In this document: positions 62,218 to 64,000 of the stretch, piece by piece | How positions within the stretch are numbered: position 1 is the stretch's first letter | Layout of the letters: the number at the start of each line of letters is the position of its first letter | Assembly (NCBI GenBank): GCA_963722965.1 | Contig: CAVROX010000013.1 | Span: 1-64,000 of the forward strand | Source of the DNA: DATLSM01 sp963722965 | GTDB lineage: Bacteria; Actinomycetota; Thermoleophilia; Solirubrobacterales; 70-9 | Length of the DNA: 64,000 nucleotides | Direction of reading: 5' to 3' | Made by a program: the position numbers and the translations under genes | The notes under the pieces: model-generated | Database searches by the model: none | Told to the model about the DNA's origin: nothing | Seen by the model: only the letters and a program-made list of their open reading frames with translations

Positions 62218-64000
62218 TCAGCTCGCGGCCGCCGCGAGCTGCTCCGCGGCGCGTGCGGCGTGGCGCTCGCGCAGCTCCTCCTGGACGCTGCGCCGCCCAC
62301 CGGGGGGCGCGACCAAGCGCTTCCAGCGCCCGTCTGCGTCGAGCTCCCAGGCGTTGGCGTTGTCGGCAAAGCAGCGCTCGAGGACGTCGAGCATCTCGGC
62401 GCGCAGGTCGGGGTCCTCGACCGGCGTCACCAGCTCGACCCGGCTGTCGAGGTTGCGCGGCATCAGATCGGCGGAGCCCATCAGCACCCTCGTCTCCTCA
62501 CCGCGCTGGAAGGCGTAGATGCGCGAGTGCTCGAGGAAGCGGCCGACGATCGAGAGCACCTGGATGTTCTCGGAGACCCCCGGCACACCGGGCCGCAGGC
62601 AGCAGATCCCGCGCACGTTGAGATCGACCCGCACCCCAGCCCGCGAGGCCTCATACAGCGCCCGGATGCAGCCGGCGTCGACCAGGGAGTTCATCTTCAG
62701 CGCGATCCGCGCCTCGCTCCCCGCCCGGTGGGCATCGACGGTGGCCTCGATCTCGCCGATGATCTGGTCGCGCATCGTCGTCGGGGAGACCAGCACTTTG
62801 CGGTACTCAGCCGGGCGGCCGTAGCCGGTGAGGAAGTTGAACATCTCGGCGACGTCGGCGCCGATCTCCGGATCGGCGGTGAAGAGGCCGAAGTCGGTGT
62901 ATAGGCGGGCGGTCTTGGGGTGGTAGTTGCCGGTCCCGATGTGAACGTACTCGCGCACCCGGTCGCCCTCGCGGCGGGCGACGAGGATCGCCTTGACGTG
63001 CGTCTTTAGGCCCGGGATGCCGTAGACGACATGGACCCCCGCCTCCTCCAGCGACTTGGCCCAGTGGATATTTGCCTCCTCGTCAAAGCGCGCTTTGAGC
63101 TCCACCATGCAGACCGCCTGCTTGCCGCGTTCGGAGGCGCGGATCAGCGCCGGCACCAGCGGCGAGTCATCGCTGGTCCGGTAAACGGTCTGCTTGATCG
63201 CCAGCACGTCGGGGTCGGCCACCGCCTGCTCGACGAAGCGCTCGACCGAGCCGACGAAGGATTCGTAGGGGTGGTGGACGAGCAGATCGCGCTGGCGGAT
63301 CGTGGCGAAGATGTCGACGGGCTCTTCGTCCTCGCTCTGCAGGCGCGGCTGGGTGACCGGCGACCAGGGCGGGTAGCGCAGCTCCGCGTGGCCGGGGATG
63401 TCGGCGAGGTCGGTCAGGTCGGCGAGATCGATCAGACCGTCGACGTCATAGACCTCGCGGTCTTCCAGGCGCAGGGCGTCGATCAGCTCGCTCGCGCAGC
63501 TTCGGGTTCATCCCGGCGGCGATCTCGAGCCGGACGACCTCGCCGAAGCGCCGCCGGCGAATCTCGTCCTGGACCGCCTGCAGCAGGTCATCCGCCTCAT
63601 CGCTGACCGTGAAGTCGGCGTCGCGGGTGACCCGGAAGTAGCCATGGTCGACGACCTCGGTGCCCGGGAAGAGCGCGTCGAGGTTGGCGGCGATCGCCTC
63701 CTCGAGCGGGACCAGGGCGCCGCTGCCCTGCCCGACCGGCAAAAAGCGCCCGAGCAGCTCCTTCGGAACCTTGACGCGGGCGACGATCTCGACCCCGCTC
63801 TCGGGGTCGCGCAGCAGCACTCCGAGGCTGAGCGAGAGGTTCGAGATGTAGGGGAAGGGGCGGCCGAGGCCGACCACCAGCGGCGTCAGCGCCGGGAAGA
63901 CCTGCTCGTGGAAGCGGACGTCGATTTCGCGGCGCTCCTGCTCGCTGGCGCTCTGCAGGGAGACGATCCTGATCGCTTCTCCTCCAGCGCCGGTCGAAGC
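62218..64000 (-). CDS. ppk1: Polyphosphate kinase 1, partial at the window end and frame-broken
   Basis: The C-terminal three quarters of PPK1; the N-terminus lies beyond 64000. Middle domain: FPYISNLSLSLGVLLRDPES, KVPKELLGRFLPVGQGSGAL VPLEEAIAANLDALFPG. C-terminal domains: YESFVGSVERFVEQAVADPD VLAIKQTVYRTSDDSP, active-site His in GLKTHVKAILVARREG, VHIGTGNYHPKTARLYTDFG, FNFLTGYGRP, and the second His in RFLEHSRIYAFQRG. One extra base near 63492 and another near 63980 split the frame. It makes polyphosphate from ATP and heads the ppk1-phoU-like-pit locus. Confidence 0.92.

Overview
The window looks like a chromosomal piece of a high-GC actinobacterium, most likely class Thermoleophilia (Solirubrobacterales or a relative). 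This rests on the GC-rich third positions, frequent GTG/TTG starts, uvrC-rapZ next to a gap-pgk-tpiA-gpmI run, a Cys-type CcmE, and huge secreted proteins of a kind I associate with that class. The lineage is inference. No IS element, prophage, CRISPR array or rRNA was seen. There is one tRNA, tRNA-Gly(CCC).

Layout. 0.1-2.1 kb: alkane hydroxylase operon alkB-rubredoxin-tetR with a palindromic operator candidate. 2.7-5.7 kb: secG, then ccmF and ccmE for cytochrome c maturation; ccmG-ccmH lie apart at 36.2-37.2 kb. 5.8-7.5 kb: an SDR and a GT2 glycosyltransferase. 7.6-13.6 kb: two tandem, paralogous, ~1000-residue secreted proteins of unknown function built from four related Cys-containing modules; this is the most unusual locus here. 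13.8-18 kb: small membrane and secreted proteins, the tRNA bracketed by an inverted repeat, and a gene whose start lies beside a perfect SOS-box-like sequence. 18-26 kb: an orphan FtsX/MacB-type permease, a large secreted beta-propeller/phosphoesterase with a His-rich segment, and an ABC-2 exporter pair. 26.3-34 kb: mixed accessory genes (hydrolase, two truncated transporter remnants, COG4280-like and ArsB/SLC13-like membrane proteins, a LuxR regulator, secreted proteins). 34.5-40.3 kb: PIG-L deacetylase, lipoprotein hydrolase, ccmGH, a ParA/CpsD-like protein, argS and a metallophosphoesterase. 40.3-53.6 kb: core genes, namely a Ser/Thr kinase, tgt, gpmI, tpiA, pgk, gap, an ABC exporter, rapZ, uvrC and a crotonase. 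53.7-60.4 kb: cupredoxin lipoprotein, hydrolase, cupin, a broken VOC gene, a heavily damaged serpin gene and a PPOX protein. 60.4-64 kb: phosphate/polyphosphate locus ppk1 (runs off the end), a PhoU-like protein and a PiT transporter.

A striking technical feature is that many otherwise convincing genes (ccmF, SDR, GT2, rapZ, cupredoxin, phoU-like, ppk1) are broken only by single-base indels, nearly all +1 insertions. They concentrate at 2.9-7.4 kb and 50-64 kb, while 7.5-50 kb carries long intact frames. I read most of these as sequence or assembly errors. The serpin, the VOC gene and the transporter remnants may be true pseudogenes. For the indel-broken genes I give the span of the reconstructed gene.
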